Source: Mariniphaga sediminis (GTDB lineage: Bacteria > Bacteroidota > Bacteroidia > Bacteroidales > Prolixibacteraceae). Taken from it: a stretch of 64,000 bases of DNA. Shown piece after piece: positions 63,214 to 64,000 of this stretch (position 1 is the stretch's first letter; each line of letters opens with the position of its first letter). Location: contig NZ_QWET01000020.1 of the NCBI RefSeq assembly GCF_003573545.1, positions 1 to 64,000 on the forward strand. The letters are read 5' to 3'. Both the position numbers and the translations under genes were made by a program. The notes below the pieces were generated by a model. That model saw nothing but the letters and a program-made list of their open reading frames with translations, searched no databases and had not been told where the DNA came from.

Positions 63214-63780
63214 TTACTTCCTCTGTTTCACCCAAATGAGTTTATCGGTATTATAACCTCGTTGTGCTGCTAATGCAAGAATATGATCCAATGTTTCCTG
63301 CTCCGGAGCCGGTATGCGGCTTAAAATCCAGAGGTACTTGTCTGACGAACTGCCAATGAGTGCCCACTGGTAATCTTCATCCAGTTCGAGAATAAAATAG
63401 TCAGCATAAAATATCCAGAAAAAGGAAACTTTAAGTTTGCCCGGATCATCCGGATTGGGTTGTTTGGCCTTACCTTCAGCCTGCTTAAATTCGCCGTCGA
63501 GACTATCTTTGTATCCGGCATTTACCACTTTAATTTTCCCGTCAGGACGTAATGAATAATTTGCCGTTACTCCCACCAGGTTACGTTCAAACGAGTGGTC
63601 AAAACGGGCAATTTCATACCAGGTCCCCATATACCTTTCCAGATCGAGATGTTCAATGGTTGAAAAATTTATTTTCTTCTCTTCCTGTGAGTGACAACCT
63701 TTCATTCCTATCAAAAGTACAAAAGAAATTGCCAGCGCCTTTTTAAAAGTAAAAACTGCCATGGTTTTTTTGATTCTCAT
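63214..63780 (-). CDS. Outer-membrane lipocalin (Blc-like)
   Basis: About 188 residues: lipobox I-G-M-K-G-C, then the lipocalin signature Y-M-G-T-W-Y-E-I-A-R-F-D (G-x-W motif), a Y-F-I-L-E-L-D strand and L-I-G-S-S-S-D-K-Y-L-W-I-L-S-R-I-P, as in bacterial Blc. It binds lipids or small hydrophobic molecules at the envelope. I use the ATG at 63780, since the frame beginning at 63795 opens with TTG. Confidence 0.9.
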   Translation of the reverse strand: MRIKKTMAVFTFKKALAISFVLLIGMKGCHSQEEKKINFSTIEHLDLERYMGTWYEIARFDHSFERNLVGVTANYSLRPDGKIKVVNAGYKDSLDGEFKQAEGKAKQPNPDDPGKLKVSFFWIFYADYFILELDEDYQWALIGSSSDKYLWILSRIPAPEQETLDHILALAAQRGYNTDKLIWVKQRK

Positions 63781-63797
63781 TTTACATTGAGGCAATA

Positions 63798-64000
63798 CTA
63801 AAAAAACATTTTTTTATCGTGCTCCGGAAAAAATATTCCTGCGTCAATACGCACCCGGTCCAGGGTCTCAATCAGGTCAAGGCTCATTTGCCAGGTCATT
63901 TTATCACTTTCAATTTTGCCTGCGTCGAGGCATTCCATCACATGAGCCGCCTCATATTGGTAGCCTGTTCCTTCTTTGTGTTCAGAGGGGAAGGTTTCCA
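63798..64000 (-). CDS. Gfo/Idh/MocA family oxidoreductase, C-terminal end (partial)
   Basis: An open frame enters from the right edge and stops at 63798. Its 66 visible residues include G-T-G-Y-Q-Y-E-A-A-H-V-M-E-C-L-D-A-G-K-I-E-S, the conserved end of Gfo/Idh/MocA NAD-dependent dehydrogenases (G-x-G-Y-x-x-E-A-x-x-V-x-x-C-L). The catalytic and cofactor parts lie outside the window. Confidence 0.82.
   Translation of the reverse strand, partial: ETFPSEHKEGTGYQYEAAHVMECLDAGKIESDKMTWQMSLDLIETLDRVRIDAGIFFPEHDKKMFF

Overview
The window looks like a piece of chromosome from a Bacteroidota bacterium. The evidence is two SusC/SusD pairs, a carboxypeptidase-regulatory-domain TonB receptor, an ECF sigma/FecR/SusC cascade, a PUR-family (DUF3276) protein, lipoproteins with short lipoboxes, and many promoters of the class-specific form TAnnTTTG. 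The gene content would suit Marinilabiliales/Prolixibacteraceae, but that finer placement is inference only.

Layout. Bases 1-5350 form a visibly AT-rich accessory segment. A minus-strand operon encodes a small GIY-YIG-like protein (possibly cut short by a stop codon), a single-domain ubiquitin-like protein, a DUF6791-ThiF (E2-like plus E1) fusion and a DUF6527 protein. It is divergent from an XRE repressor/ImmA-IrrE peptidase pair. This resembles a bacterial ubiquitin-like conjugation (probable defence) system under a CapH/CapP-like protease switch. Next come an isolated PP-loop amidotransferase-like gene and a relic of an IS3 transposase.

Bases 5358-12430 hold an ExbB-ExbD-TonB energising set, a metal-related group (His/Cys-rich protein, TonB receptor, HMA protein) and a secreted M49-like peptidase. 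Bases 12676-22485 are a sialic-acid utilisation locus on the minus strand: FCD-type regulator, N-acetylneuraminate lyase, HEAT-repeat/sodium-solute symporter fusion, sialidase-like protein, SusC and SusD. The order suggests import of a sialylated glycan, release of sialic acid, uptake and cleavage to ManNAc plus pyruvate; the later ManNAc steps are not in the window.

Bases 22813-49450 are mostly core genes: tRNA-Arg, asnA, an MFS transporter, an MBL hydrolase, an RsmI-like methyltransferase, a YciB-Nudix fusion, two FKBP lipoproteins, nrnA-like, ndk, glutamate formimidoyltransferase, ferredoxin, zupT-like, nth, an ABC-F ATPase, a PUR protein, folD, ffh, ridA, lptD, an amidase and an MCE protein that share a C-terminal SPOR-like domain, dnaA, a YigZ-family gene, and pyrBI with a leader that looks like an attenuator. 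A nested inverted repeat lies directly upstream of two unknown genes near 30.9 kb.

Bases 49547-64000 contain tRNA-Leu, a second SusC/SusD pair controlled by an ECF sigma factor and FecR with no enzyme beside it, a DUF4412 protein, an ADPRM-like phosphoesterase, a lipid kinase, an SDR, an App1-like phosphatase, a small unknown gene, Rex, a lipocalin and the C-terminal end of a Gfo/Idh/MocA oxidoreductase cut by the window edge.
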